Positions 46,095 to 58,460 of a stretch of 64,000 nt of DNA are shown here, one piece after another; positions within the stretch are counted from its first letter, which is position 1, and each line of letters opens with the position of its first letter. Below the pieces are notes generated by a model, which saw only the letters and a program-made list of their open reading frames with translations, searched no databases and was not told the DNA's origin. The stretch comes from Megalonaias nervosa (taxonomy: Eukaryota; Mollusca; Bivalvia; Unionida; Unionidae). Where the stretch lies: NCBI GenBank assembly GCA_016617855.1, contig JAECUM010012882.1, positions 1 through 64,000 of the forward strand. Reading direction: 5' to 3'. A program made the translations under genes and the position numbers.

Positions 46095-46965
46095 ATTTTA
46101 CAAAAACAAATCTAATCATATGACATAGTATGCAATAATCTAATCATATCATATGGTATGCAATAATCTAATCATATCATTTGGTATGCAATAATCTAAT
46201 CATATCATATGGCATGCAATAATCTAATCATATCATATGGTATGCAATAATCTAATCGTATCATATGGCATGCAATAATCTAATTATATCATATGGCATG
46301 CAATAATCTAATCATATCATATGGCATGCAGTGATCTGATCATATCATATGGCATGCAGTGATCTAATCATATCATATGACATGCAATAATCTAATCATA
46401 TCATATGGCATGCAATAATCTAATCATATCATATGGCATGCAATAATCTAATCATATCATATGGCATGCAATAATCTAATGATGTCATATGGCATGCAAT
46501 AATCTAATCATATCATTTGGCATGCAGTAATCTAATCATATCATATGGCATGCAATAATCTAATCATATATGGTATGCAATAATCTAATCATATCATTTG
46601 GTATGCAATAATCTAATCATATCATTTGGTATGCAGTAATCTAATCATATAATAATCTAATCATATCATATGGTATGCTATAATCTAATCATATAATAAT
46701 CTAATCATATCATATGGCATGCAATAATCTAATTATATCATATGGTATACTATAATCTAATCATATCACCTGGCATGTAGTAATCAGCAGATGCACAGAC
46801 AAGGTACAAATTTAATCATATCACCTGGTATGCAATAATTTAATCATATCACATAGTTTGCATTAATCTAATATCACTTGGTATGCATTAATTTAACATC
46901 ACATGGCATGCAGTAATCTAATCATATCACATGGTGTGCAATAATCAGCAGATGCACAGACAGTT
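46095..46965. repeat. 28-bp tandem array, about 28 copies
   Basis: Unit is atcatatcatatggcatgca followed by ataatcta, with ggtatg and ggcatg variants and some truncated units. A cagcagatgcacagaca block occurs twice near the right end (46786 and 46945). Confidence 0.95.
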
Positions 46966-47344
46966 ATAATCTGCCTTGTCTTTTGGAAAAAACTGGAACT
47001 CCAGGGAATGTAGTCTTTTTGCTTTTGACACTGGTGGGACTAATAGATTGTGCACAAGATGGAATTTAGTCAGTCATCAAGGTGTAATAACAGATGTCAT
47101 GGTTATGTTGTGGTCAATATTTTACTTGATTTGTTTGGTCTCAAATTTACAAAATTGTTAAACTTTTAGCGGTTTGGTATTCAGTAGTACTAACCTCTGC
47201 TGCCAGAATTAGAGACCTACCTTTTGCACATCATTTGGATTAAGTTTGTCTTTCAATAATGCACCCATAAAGTGTGAGATGTAACTATTCCCAAATTTCT
47301 TTTCTTCATAGTATTTCTCCATACTTTTTCATGGTAGAGTTAAA
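46966..47344. other. Intron 6, unassigned
   Basis: Non-repetitive spacer between two arrays; no gene. Confidence 0.5.
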
Positions 47345-48190
47345 CCTGCCCATATTAAGCAGTTAAAAGTACCTGTATCAAGCAATTATACCTACATGTA
47401 TTTAGCACCTAAATGTACCTTTATTAAGCAGTTAAACCTACATGTATCAAGCAATTAAAACGTGTATTAAGCAGTTAAACCTACCGGTATCAAGCTATTA
47501 AACCTATCTGTATTAAGAAATAACCTACCTGTATTAATCAGTTAGACCTACCTGTATTAATCAATTAAACCTACCTGTATTAATCAGTTAGACCTACCTG
47601 TATTAATCAGTTAGACCCACCCGTATCAGTTAGACCTACCTGTATTAATCAGTTAGACCTACCTGTATTAATCAGTTAGATCTATCTGTATTAATCAATT
47701 AGACCTATCTGTGTTAATCAGTTAGACCTACCTGTATTAATCAGTTAGACCTACCTGTATTAATCAGTTAGACCTACCTGTATTAATCAGTTAGACCCAC
47801 CCGTATCAGTTAGACCTACCTGTATTAATCAGTTAGACCTACCTGTATTAATCAGTTAGATCTATCTGTATTAATCAATTAGACCTATCTGTGTTAATCA
47901 GTTAGACCTACCTGTATTAATCAGTTAGACCTACCTGTATTAATCAGTTAGACCTACCTGTATTAATCAGTTAGACCCACCCGTATCAGTTAGACCTACC
48001 TGTATTAATCAGTTAGACCTACCTGTATTAATCAGTTAGATCTATCTGTATTAATCAATTAGACCTATCTGTGTTAATCAGTTAGACCTACCTGTATTAA
48101 TCAGTTAGACCTACCTGTATTAATCAGTTAGACCTACCTGTATTAATGAATTAGACCTATCTGTATTTAGCAGTTAGACCTTTCTGTTAT
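47345..48190. repeat. 23-bp tandem array with a 180-bp higher-order unit
   Basis: Basic unit acctacctgtattaatcagttag, degenerate at the left (ttaagcagttaaac forms). From about 47577 to 48120 the array repeats exactly every 180 bp, three times: seven 23-bp units plus one 19-bp unit (acccacccgtatcagttag). Confidence 0.96.
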
Positions 48191-48397
48191 GCAGTCATCT
48201 GTCTTCAACCACTTTTTCAGGATCCTGTAAAATAAATATATCACTGAACCTCTGGTAAGCAACCACCTGTTTTCATAGGACAATTTTCTTCCTTTCCAAG
48301 GGTGACAGTTTAGAGAGGTTTGAATTTACATGTCATTGTGTTTGTTACACAGACACCAGATGTGATTTTATATAATTTTATTTTCTGATACCAACAG

Positions 48398-48510
48398 GTC
48401 CTGGTCTGGTGTTTGTAATTTACCCGGAGGCCTTTGCTAGCATGCCTGTATCACAGCTGTTCTCCGTCCTCTTCTTTTTCATGCTTGTCTGCCTAGGTAT
48501 AGACAGTGAG
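48398..48510 (+). CDS. SLC6 transporter exon: EL4 and first half of TM8
   Basis: Acceptor taccaacag, donor gtatgg. Two bases complete Gly; encodes [16 protein letters not shown] then [21 protein letters not shown]. The GPGLxFxxYPEA motif is the EL4 lid, and LGIDS holds the Na2-site Asp-Ser pair. The residue after Ser is Glu, where mammalian GABA transporters have Gln and SERT has Thr. Phase 0 end. Confidence 0.97.
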
Positions 48511-49499
48511 GTATGGAAATTAGTTGTTGAATAATAAAAAAACTATGAACTGTAATGTACGTTCTTGAAATGATGATTTGTGGGCATCAGTTTTTACTTA
48601 TATTCGCGGACTGTCAGATGGGGTTACATCTGACTGAATATTGTTTGTTGGGTTTTAAATTTTGTACTTTTTACCAACTGTGGAATCCTCAAAAATTTAT
48701 ACCCCAATAAAAAGAAGGAATTCACAGTCATGTTATATTGAAAATGAAGTCACAATATTGTAATGTTAATTAAGGCAGGTAATATTTATTGCTTTAAATT
48801 CATGAAAAATCCATCACTTCAAATTTTCAAGTTTTATTTAGGGATTTGCTGAGATTTATTTAATAAATTTGCTTAATCTTTATTTACTTTACGTTGAATG
48901 CACACATTCTTACAACTTTTGGAACATGTTCTCAACTTCAGCTCACATATCAATGCCATGTGATCTTAGATATGGAGGAAAGTAGGGAATCCAGAGAAAA
49001 CAACAGTTATAAAATAGACTTCATGTATCCATGCATGCATGCAGAACTGGGGATTGTGCCCAGGATCATGGAATACTAGGCAAGTGCATTATCGCTGCAC
49101 TCCCCAGGTTCCATTTAGTCTTACAATAAGACATTTTCATCAATTCTGAAATATCTTGCAATTTACACAGTTTTGCTAAGCTTGCAGATTTCTTATTTAT
49201 ATATATTACCATATCATAATACCTTAGCAGAAATACTACTACCTTGCAAATCTAACCCTCCCAGAAACTACTTGTAGCTAAAATAAGTTAAAAGTTGTCT
49301 GCCAACCTATGTGGCAGTCACTCAGAGTGATCAGAGATTGGCACAGGAATAGTGGCAAATCACGTGAATATCTCAGTTACTGCTTCCACTTATGCCACAA
49401 TGCATGCTCTTGTCAAGAGAGACCTCACGGAATCCAAAAGTTTTTGGAAGTTCTACAAAATTGAGGTTTGCCTCAATATCTGTTGCTGAGCAGTGAGAG
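48511..49499. other. Start of intron 7
   Basis: AT-rich. The segment 48955-49110 (atggaggaaagtagggaatc ... ctggggattgtgcccagg ... cattatcgctgcactcccc) looks like an old tRNA-derived SINE fragment. No gene. Confidence 0.5.
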
Positions 49500-49833
49500 A
49501 AGGAGCAAAGCAAACAACCAAATTTACAATCTCACACATCAGATACACAGTCCGGATACGTGGATCAAACATCCCATACCCTGTCCCTACATCATGAACT
49601 GGATGATTTCCCCCCACTAAAGATGGCCAATTTCTGTTGTGACCTGACTAGGCCAAATACAAGGGAACATAATGGCCACACAACAAATATATTATAAGCC
49701 ACCAGAAGATCACCATTGTCCAGTAAGTCAAACCCTGCCCATACATTCAATTACAGGAATCAGCCTAACCGACGTGGTTCCTCAAGACACTTAGTACGTA
49801 TAATGCCAAACTTAGTGACTCAGATTCAAACAG

Positions 49834-51019
49834 ATGACACTTCAGAATTTTGAAACCATTGCCACTCAAAGGGGTCCTTTAATCAGTGACCACTTGGAAG
49901 TCACAGTATCAAATTCAGGGAACTCCACAAGTTTAGTGAGCCGCCAACCTCAACACTCTTCACCAGCCAATTCTCAAGTAACACAAGAGATGTCATCAGA
50001 CTCACCACGTGCAACCAAACATGACGATGCTTGGTCATTACTAATCTGTACAATAATGCAGGAAGATTCAGCCTTCCAAGCTTCATTCAAAAAAGTTTTC
50101 TGGCTTTTACCATCAGAGTTCTGCCTGCCTCCTCCCACTTCATCAACTACCTCAGTAGATATAATGACTAAAAAGGACCAATTCAGCTTCAGATTACTTC
50201 CACAGTCTGGCAGTGTTTCAGACATTTGGGACTGTTTACATCTTAGGCTACAAGATCTAGGTGTCAGCTGACTATTTCTCACAAAAGCGCCAGCAAGCAA
50301 AGTTTTGTCGTGGTTCTACAAGTGCCATCACCCAGTATTTTAAATGGACACCCCAGCAATCAACCATGATATTGCAGCCATGGGAATAACAAACAATACT
50401 CCGTATGTATGGATTGGATGTCTTTGAATGATACTCAGCAATTTGTACGCAATATCGTATCCGTGGGCTCTATGTTGGACTATGGCAGTCTTCCAGCAGA
50501 CAGAACACACTCCTAATTCCACAGGTCATGAATAGGAGTCAGTCTCCAGAATGGCCCAAGCATTGCAACAGAGCTGCTAAGCACACCCTAGCCAGTGCTG
50601 TAGCAGCAGCCATAAATTTACAAATGGCGGAATGAGATGCAGTGCTCTCTACATCCGCTTTCTTTATGGATCAGCAAATGGCTAAGTTACAATCACAATC
50701 ATTATCTTCTAATCTCCTTTCTAACAGCCAGATTGATGAAGTCTGCAGACAAGGAGACCAATTTCCCTTCTCCACAACCACAGCATCAGTGCAGGGGCAT
50801 TCAGAGAAATCAGCAAAAGAAGGCAGGGACTTGCATTGGACACAACCTCTTAGAAGCGATCCTACTGAAGTTACACCCATTGAACACCACAGTTCTCGCA
50901 AACAAAAGTGGTTAAGAGACAGAGGGAGCAATCATCTGTGCCAATGTTTCTCCATGACAGCCTCCATTTTTAAAAAAATGACATTATCTTCACTCTGTCT
51001 TTACCATAGGTCCCGATAG
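49834..51019 (+). pseudogene. DIRS gag-like region
   Basis: An open frame 49834-50271 (about 145 codons, Ser/Thr/Gln-rich) and further open stretches 50637-51019 lie upstream of RT in the expected place. No zinc knuckle seen. Assignment is by position only. Confidence 0.45.
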
Positions 51020-51329
51020 GAGGAAGGCTCCAATTCTTTGCTTCCGAATGGGAAAAGATTTACCACGATGATTAATGGATTCAACAAATGGTTTCCAAGG
51101 GACTTTGCATCACTTTCAGCACACCTCCTCCTCTGTCCAGAGTCCCATCAGCTACAAAAGTCCCAAGAGACCCATTTATAGCCACCACCTTACAGCAAGA
51201 AATAAATGATGTTCTCCAGAAAAGGTGGTAGAAAGCATTCAAAAATATAAATTCTCCTGATTTTTATTCAAGACAGTTTTGGTCCCAAAGGCAAATGGCA
51301 CTCTGCTCCCTGTCATCGACTTAAGTACC

Positions 51330-52096
51330 CTCAGTCAATTCGTTCATGCCCCACGGTTCATAATGGAAACACCATGGCGCATTTTGAATGCCGTCCAAAG
51401 GAACGATACTTTGCAATCAGTGTGGACTTAAAACATGCACGTCTTGAAGTCATTATTGACAAGGCTTACAAGAAGTTCCTGCAATTCACCTACAAAACGA
51501 CATCATAACAATTCAGAGTGCTCCTATTTGGACTCAGTATCAGTCCCTGGATCTTCACTTGTCTGATGAACAGAGTAGTGGCTCATGTCTGCACATTCTC
51601 TACAGCAGCAATATCAGTTTACCTGGATGATCTTCTGCAAAAACATCAGGTGAGTTATATCTTAGAACTTAACAAGATAACCCTTGTTACACTACTTTTC
51701 AACCTGGGCTTCCTTTATTCATCCCAACAATTTGTTCATGTAGGTCTGGAGTTCAACACACAGGTAAGCAGAGTATGTCTCCCTCTGGAATGGGCACTGA
51801 AAATCAGTACCATGATGGATTCTTTACTTTTGAGGCAAACTGAATCCACTCAAGAATTCCTTCATCTACTACGCCTGCTCAATGCTTCAACAGATCTCAT
51901 TGTCCTAGGTCGCCCTTATATGTGCCCATTACAAATGATTCTTTTATTACATTTTAGGCCAAAAGTTTGCCCACTGGACCAACATCTTGCTGTATGCACA
52001 AGTTTGAGGTACCATCTCCAGAGCAAATGGAGCAGCCTAACTTGGCTCACATCGGGTGTACCTCTGCAAGTACAACTGCCAGAAATCACTGTATAG
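51330..52096 (+). pseudogene. DIRS reverse transcriptase
   Basis: Frame fragments give FVHAPRFIMETPW, ISVDLKHA (position of the first catalytic Asp), KAYKKFLQFTYK, then after a stop QFRVLLFGLSISPWIFTCLM (the LPFG-type motif as LLFG) and ISVYLDDLLQKHQ, the YxDD active site. Downstream FVHVGLEFNTQ and QEFLHLLRLLNAS are the thumb-like region. Strong match to DIRS-type RT by motif; interrupted by stops. Confidence 0.85.
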
Positions 52097-52500
52097 ATGC
52101 AAGTACAGATGGCTGGGGGGGAGGGGGCACACCTACTACAATCTATTTGGGAAGCCAGCGGAGTGTGGTCTCCCCAGGGCTGGCATCGGCATATCAATGT
52201 ACTAGAGTTGAAGGCCATTTTGAAAGCCTTTCACTTGTGGCAGGAATATTTAAATGGAAAGGGAGTGCTCATTTTATCGGACAACTCTGATGTGGTGACT
52301 TATCTCAAATGGTAAGACAGAGCCAAGTCCCCAGACAAAAATGGCAAGACAGAGCCAAGTCCCCAGACAAAAATGGCAAGACAGAGCCAAGTCCCCAGAC
52401 CTTTACACACAATGATACCTCTGCAGACATCTATACCTCAAATAGCTAACTTCCTCCTCTGGCAGATCAAAGTTAGCACCATGTACAATAAAAGGTTACC
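52097..52500 (+). pseudogene. DIRS RNase H
   Basis: DASTDGWGGGG (first catalytic Asp, about 52075-52115), then in another frame HINVLELKAILKAFHLWQ (Glu) and GVLILSDNSDVVTYLKW (Asp-Asn). Standard RNase H blocks in order, split by a frameshift in a G-run (ggggggagggggg around 52115). Followed by the 32-bp triplication. Confidence 0.8.
52310..52402. repeat. 32-bp repeat, 3 copies
   Basis: gacagagccaagtccccaga followed by caaaaatggcaa, spaced exactly 32 bp. It lies inside the DIRS coding region, right after the RNase H block. Confidence 0.97.
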
Positions 52501-52800
52501 ACTCCATGATAGCTGACACCTTTTGTCATCATGGAAGAGAGGATATCAGACAAAGACTTATCCGACCTTCTCTCCAACTTTGATTATACATAGGCAAAAC
52601 TGTTGGCTCTGTGCCCAAAGTGGAACCTATCATGGGTTCCAACCTGGCTGAACAAGACGCAATTTGAATCGCTTTCAAGGGCATAATTGACTCGCCTTTC
52701 ATAATTCCTTGCAGCATTAGTGACAGCAGGCAGAATCAACGAAATACATGCCCTACCTGAACTACATGCAGTCCGACAAGAGGGGTCAGTTTCACTCATG

Positions 52801-53000
52801 ACTGTACCCATTTCATCACCAAGAACAGGCTTCCATCTGTGAGTAATCAGACTTTTGTTATGAAATCAGTCTACTCTGGACACTTAAGCTCAAGACCATG
52901 ACTGTACCCACTTCATCACCAAGAACAGGCTCTCATCTGTGAGTAGTCAGACTTTTGTTATGAAATTAGTCTACTCTGGACACTTCAGCTCAAGGCCATG
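52801..53000. repeat. 100-bp tandem duplication
   Basis: actgtacccatttcatcacc to caagaccatg, repeated once from 52901 with few differences. Inside the DIRS element, before the recombinase region. Confidence 0.97.
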
Positions 53001-53109
53001 CACAAGACCCACTGCAAGCTTTGAAGTAGTACCTAAAAGGACAGAGCCATTGCATCAAGGGAGATCACACCTCTTCTTATGTCTCAAAAAAGAACAGGAA
53101 GATATATCA

Positions 53110-53409
53110 GGATAGACTGTTTCTTCCTGGATAAAATGGGTTACGTGTTCAGCATACCAAGAAATAACCCCAGTTCAAATGGATTTGTTATGCGTTTTGA
53201 CTCGGGAGGTTAGAGCAGCTGCCAGATGCATAGCATTCGAGTGGAACTGTTCTCTGATTGACATAATCTATGCTCTGGGATGGAGATCTGAATCCACATT
53301 CTTCAGCTTTTATCTAAGGGATCTTGCATCCCAAGGGGCTCAACTCAATCTGGTGGGACCTATAGCTGTGGCAAAGCAGGTGACCTTTCCGGGTCATTTG
53401 ACAGCTTAA
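53110..53409 (+). pseudogene. DIRS tyrosine recombinase C-terminus
   Basis: Encodes LTREVRAAARCIAFEWNCSL then IDIIYALGWRSESTFFSFYL and RDL. The pattern H-x-x-R ... G-W-x-S-x-x-T-F ... Y of DIRS tyrosine recombinases is visible. The Arg of HxxR and the Tyr of FYLRD are kept, but the catalytic His is replaced by Arg. It would join circular cDNA to the genome; this copy should be inactive. Confidence 0.8.
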
Positions 53410-53689
53410 AAAAATAAGGCTTCATGGCTTCCACTGGGTTTGCAGGAGGGAACAATTTTCTCTATTTTAAGCTGCTCCCCAACAGATGGGGTCTTTTCCA
53501 GTTGGCCTCTCTGGGGTAAGCTACAAGTGTTTTACTGGAGGGAGGCTGTATTTATGAGGTAGTAGCAGTTCTCCTAAGGTATTATGATTTGGTAGGTATT
53601 ATTGACAAAACATTTTGCTAGAAAAAAGTTGGTTTGTCACTTTTCAGTGTTATAACTTCTGAATCACGGAAATGTTTCACTATAAAGTA

Positions 53690-54412
53690 ATTTGGGCTCC
53701 ACACTTGGATACAGGAACCCTTAAATAATCCATTTTTCCATGCACAGTTTTGCAAGCCATATACATCAAAGGATGCCATTTCCTGAATTAGTTATTAAAT
53801 GCAGATGTGCCTTTTTAAGATTTGTCTTTTCAGATGCAAATTTGATGGAATTATTGCCCTTTTTCCATCATTATTATGCAGTCCATCATTGTAACCAGCA
53901 TAGTTCAGACACCATTCAATGTACTCTGATGCAGTTTGATGTGTACACTGTTCCCATTGCCCATTATATGACATTTATTGTTTCGTCTCATCAATTCCAT
54001 TTTAGATAGAATTGTGGCCCTTAACAGTTGACTTCATATCTTCATATGGGATATTGCTTCCAACCAGCATAGCTCTTTATCCCTTACACAAACTGGTTTG
54101 CCTTTTGGTAGGTGAATTGCTTGTTACATGTAGATGTGCCCTGTAGAGGTTTTGTCATTTTATTTTTCCAATTTGGAAGGAGTTATTGCCCTTTTTATTT
54201 CAGGAATGATTATGCATATTCTGATGCAATTTGGTGTGTACAGTGTTGCATTGACCTTTAATGGGTTTTGTCTGATTATCTCCATTTTGGACAGAGTTAT
54301 GGCCCATGACAATTAACTTAATGTCTTCACATGGGATGCTGTTTGTAACAACATAGCTCAAGATCCAGTCAACATCTTCTGATACAGTTTGATATGAATA
54401 TTTTCTCATTGA
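53690..54412. repeat. Degenerate dispersed repeat, family C
   Basis: Blocks ctgatgcagtttgatgtgta / ctgatgcaatttggtgtgta, gttattgccctttttccat / gttattgcccttttta and acagttatggccc recur about 290 bp apart, suggesting tandem diverged copies. Open frames here are unsupported. Confidence 0.55.
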
Positions 54413-54785
54413 CTTGCATGTACCTTATATGGGGTCAGTATCACGTCTTATGGACATGCACGTACCTTATATGGGGTTAGTATCATGTATCATGGACTTA
54501 AATGTACCTTATTTGATGTTAGTATCATGTCTCATGGACATGCATGTAACTTACATGGGTTTAGTATCATGTCTCATGGACTTAAATGTACCTTATTTGG
54601 GGTTAGTATCATGTCTTATGGACTTACATTTATCTTATTTGGGATTAGTATCATGTCTCATGGACTTAAATGTACCTTATATGAGGTTAGTATCATGTCT
54701 CATGGACTTACATATGTAACTTATATGGGATTAGTATTTTGTCTCATGGACTTATGTGTACCTTATATGGGATTGGTATTGTTTC
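54413..54785. repeat. 42-bp tandem array, about 9 copies
   Basis: Unit is cttaaatgtaccttatttgg followed by ggttagtatcatgtctcatg and ga. The period is a multiple of three, producing roughly 100-codon open frames in two frames that encode only the repeat. Confidence 0.93.
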
Positions 54786-56269
54786 AGAAAAGTTAAAAAA
54801 TTAAATTATATTTTATCTAACCTGCTTTTCCATGAACAGTATGCATCTCAACTTTTCCTCAGTCGATGTGCAAATGGTGGGGAAGTTGGTTCTTTTTTAC
54901 AGATGGCCAGCATCTCACTTCTTTGAGAATCTTATTTTCTGACTCCAAAATTCATGTATATATCATTTTGTAAAGTAGTTCAAACTGTCTCTAATACTTT
55001 CCTGGAAAGTATATCTTGATCAGGTAAGTATTTAATTGCAGTGGTTTCGGCAATGCATGTGAGAGAATCTGACATGATGCCTGTATTCTCTGATGATTGT
55101 GCCATTGTAACGGGAAGCTTGGAGTGTCTAGTAACAGTCTCTAAGATGGAACAATTATGTAATCATTTTGGGTCTATGCAATTCCATCATTTCATGACAT
55201 TTATGGCCCTTAAATTTATGGCCTTTCATCATTCTGACTTTGGTGTCTGCATGACGACTTTACAGAACTTTGTTGCATTTGAACCAGGTTTGACATGCAG
55301 CTTTAATTTATTATGAATGAGTTTAATTTCAAATGTACCTTGAAAATGAAAGTTTGGAAGGGTTACCTTAACCAGTTAATACTTCTCATGGCCTCATGAA
55401 AAACATAAAAAATAATATATGCTTAAAAATTCTTCATTGACATGCATTTGTACCATGGCAGCCATGTTGAACATCTTATGATTACTACTGAATGTGGTTT
55501 TTCTAAATGACTTCTTATGATGTCTAGCTTGCCCTAAATGAAAACGGTGCTGTTCAGGCATTCATCATGGGTGCAGCTTGAAAATCTTGTTATAACTAAT
55601 CCTTAATAAATTACTGGTTATGTTGATATTGTAATTTCACCCAAAAACTTGTGACATCTGGTTGGTCCTACATGGAATAGTACCACTCTGATATCCAGTA
55701 TGGCCACCACAGCTTCCATCTTGAAACTCTTGTTAACTTCTCCAAAACAGAGGTCACATCAACATGGGTTTCCACCAGAAGACTTCTTATATTGTTGGTC
55801 CTAAATGATATCTTGTTGGTCCTAAATGATACCTTGTTGGTTCTAAATGAAAATGGTCTGATGTCTGCAGCAACTAATTTGAAAATGCTGCTATTTCTGA
55901 AGAATATCAGATATGGTTTCAACACACAGCAGTTTAAAGAAAGAAATGGTTTTTCCCTGAATTCCTGGAAATTCATTTTAGCCAGTACAGAACCATTATG
56001 TTTTGAGGGACTCTTGTTTGATGTGATAGTGAGTGATTCTTTACTCAAAACCAGCAGAGTGAGAATATTGAATTTTGCCATAGTATTTCACCAAAATTTA
56101 TGTTCCCAGCATCTTTGCAGAGTTTATAGAACTCCAGCATGAAGTATTTCAGGCTAAATTTTACTCAAGGGGCAATAGCGAATTTTGTCACATTCTGGGA
56201 AACCATGAAAAATCATACCCACAAAAATAAATCAGTAGCATTTATAACCAAATCAGCTTCTCTTTTCAG
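54786..56269. other. End of intron 7 (family B repeats)
   Basis: Diverged family B blocks between about 55440 and 56150 (aacatgggtttccaccagaa, tctaaatgaaaatggtctga). A triplet of ttggtcctaaatgata units lies at 55795-55850. No coding feature. Confidence 0.5.
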
Positions 56270-56410
56270 TTTGCCTCAGTGGAGGTAATAGTGACAACAA
56301 TCCAGGATCACTTCCATATGCAAGTTAAAAAATACCTGAAGAGAAAGGAGGTTCTTGTGATACTGGTGTGCCTTGTGTCATACCTTTGTGGTCTGCCTAA
56401 TGTAACACAG
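56270..56410 (+). CDS. SLC6 transporter exon: end of TM8 and TM9
   Basis: Acceptor tctcttttcag, donor gtattt, 47 codons, phase 0 at both ends. Encodes FASVEVIVTTIQDHF (TM8 end with the conserved Glu and the loop Asp), QVKKYLKRKEV, then TM9 LVILVCLVSYLCGLPNVTQ. SYLxGLxNxTQ resembles GABA and amino-acid transporters more than monoamine transporters. Confidence 0.97.
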
Positions 56411-57569
56411 GTATTTTGAAACTTTATTATCTCTTCACAAAGGAGCTTGGAAGGGGATATAGCATTGTACCTGTACATGTGTTCATTTGTTCATTACATC
56501 CTCAGTATCTCAGACCTATTTAATGCCAGTGAACCTGACCAGATTAGTGTTGAGTTAATGGACCCAAAGTAGATGTACATAGTCCCATTTTGCCAGTGAG
56601 TCATGCCTGATTAATGTCAAAGTTAATGGCCTGCAGCATGAAAGTACATAGTTCCAAATCTGCCAGTTTTGTTTTTTGTTGATTTTAATGGCACTTTTAA
56701 CACATTATTGGCTATATCATGCTGTTAAAATGGGAGCTAAATGCATTTCCCAAGAACATCCTGAGGCAGCTGATTGAGACTGTCCTGAGTGGATATCAAA
56801 CTCATAACCCTTGGATTACAAGTCCGACAATCTACCAGGCGAGTTACCATAGCACAACCCTCCATCTTTCTGTCACTGAATGATACCAGATTAATGTCCA
56901 GGTTAGGAGGTTTCACTGTACACATTATCTGGAAAATTGAAAGTGGAAGAAATTTTATTATGCATAATTTTCATTATCTGTGACCCATGAAAAAATAATT
57001 TCACAATTATGTTAATTGCAGTTAATCATACATCTCGTCCACAGTAATGCAGCAGGGCTCATAAACACTGACGCTACATAAGCAGTTGTGTGAAAGTGTG
57101 GATGGAGAATAATTTGCAATAACACTAACCATTGTGGTATGGAGACCATTCTAGCTACTTTTATTGATACCCAAGAATTATACTAAGATTACTTTGAAAC
57201 TGAACTTAAAGATAAAATATAAACATGAATTTCAATTGGCAAGCTTTAATTGCCATTTATTCTTAATCTTGCAACATTTTCATCGATTAATATTTGATTT
57301 TATATTATTTTATTTACTGAGAAAATATTTTTTTTAAAGAAAATTATACAAAATATATGATTTCTGATTAAAGTTTGCAAATGTAATAATGCCTCTCAAT
57401 TATAATCATGGTTGTGAGGTATCGAAGCAAAACCGAGGAAATAGTGTAACAGTATATGTATTTAGGAAATTTTCTGGCCAGGTGTAGTATAGTAGATAAT
57501 GTAATTAAGAACTTTACTTTGTAGGTTATGGAATTAAGAACTTGACTGTTCAGCCAAGTGAGGTTGTAT
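56411..57569. other. Intron 8, first part
   Basis: 56670-56850 looks like another old tRNA-derived SINE read on the minus strand (gttatgagtttgatatccac box-B-like, with the head near 56850). The rest is AT-rich with no feature. Confidence 0.5.
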
Positions 57570-57950
57570 GGCAAAGTGTGGTTATAGCATGCATCTACAT
57601 CCATCATCTGTCAACAATAGGCATTGACTTTGTATAGCTAAGTGAGTTTATAGTGTGCTTCTGCATCCATCATCTGTCAACAATAGCTATTGACTTTGTA
57701 TGGCCAAGTCAGGTTATAGCACACTTCTACATCCATCATCTGTCAACAATAGCTATTGACTTTGTAAGAGCAAATGAGGTTATGGCACACTTCTACATCC
57801 ATCATCTGTCAACAATAGCTATTGACTTTTTATGGCCAGGTGAGATTATAGCATGCATCTACATCCATCATCTCTTAACAATAGCTGTTGACTTTGTATG
57901 GCCAAGTGAGATTATAGCATGCTTCTGCGTCAACAGTAGCTATTTTCAGC
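57570..57950. repeat. 66-bp tandem array, about 6 copies
   Basis: Unit is gttatagcacacttctacat, ccatcatctgtcaacaatag and ctattgactttgtatggcca plus agtgag. Confidence 0.93.
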
Positions 57951-58079
57951 TTCATTTTAAACACCACTGGACCAAGTTCAGAGAGTACAATGATGCTGAT
58001 CAGCCTGCAGCTATGGCTGCCATTGCTGATAATAGAAAAACCTACCAATAATTCCTTCTCAGTAACCACTCATCAGTTC

Positions 58080-58460
58080 TTGAATAAATTTGATAAAAGC
58101 ATCCTGGTGTGAAGGTCTTTCACAAATGATATCAATTTTCTATAAAATGTGATTGCTATTATTAAAATAGGAAAACATTTAAATGACTTTTTGAAAACCA
58201 CTCAACAGAATTTCACAAGTTTTGACAGAAAGCATCCATAAATTAAGGGCTGCCAGGTTTTTAAACATGATGCAGATTCTCAATAAAATGTGACTGCTAT
58301 TACAAATAGGAGAACCTTTGAATGACTTCTGTGACTCCACAGAATTTGACCAAGTTTGACAAAAGGCATCAGAACATGCTCAAATGATGCTGATCCACCA
58401 TCAATTCTGACTGATGTAACTCAAAATAGAAACAAACATTTAACAACAACTTCTCAGATA
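58080..58460. repeat. Dispersed repeat, family A
   Basis: aaagcatcctggtgtgaagg, aaaatgtgattgctattatt and caacagaatttcacaag blocks repeat about every 120-145 bp, related to 12830-13400. Confidence 0.6.

Larger units (their letters stand above)
49500..53600 (+). mobile_element. Degraded DIRS-type retrotransposon
   Basis: Domains in order on the plus strand: gag-like (49834-50271 and 50640-51019), reverse transcriptase (51330-52096), RNase H (52097-52500) and a tyrosine-recombinase C-terminus (53160-53406). This order with a tyrosine recombinase instead of an integrase defines the DIRS group. Many stops, frame breaks, a 32-bp triplication and a 100-bp duplication show it is dead. Terminal repeats could not be delimited, so both ends are approximate. 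Confidence 0.85.

Noticed and set aside
54414..54796. Two overlapping open frames of about 100 codons
   Set aside because: A product of a 42-bp period divisible by three; no independent coding evidence.
57653..58051. 132-codon open frame
   Set aside because: Mostly the 66-bp array (22-residue repeat); no support as a gene.
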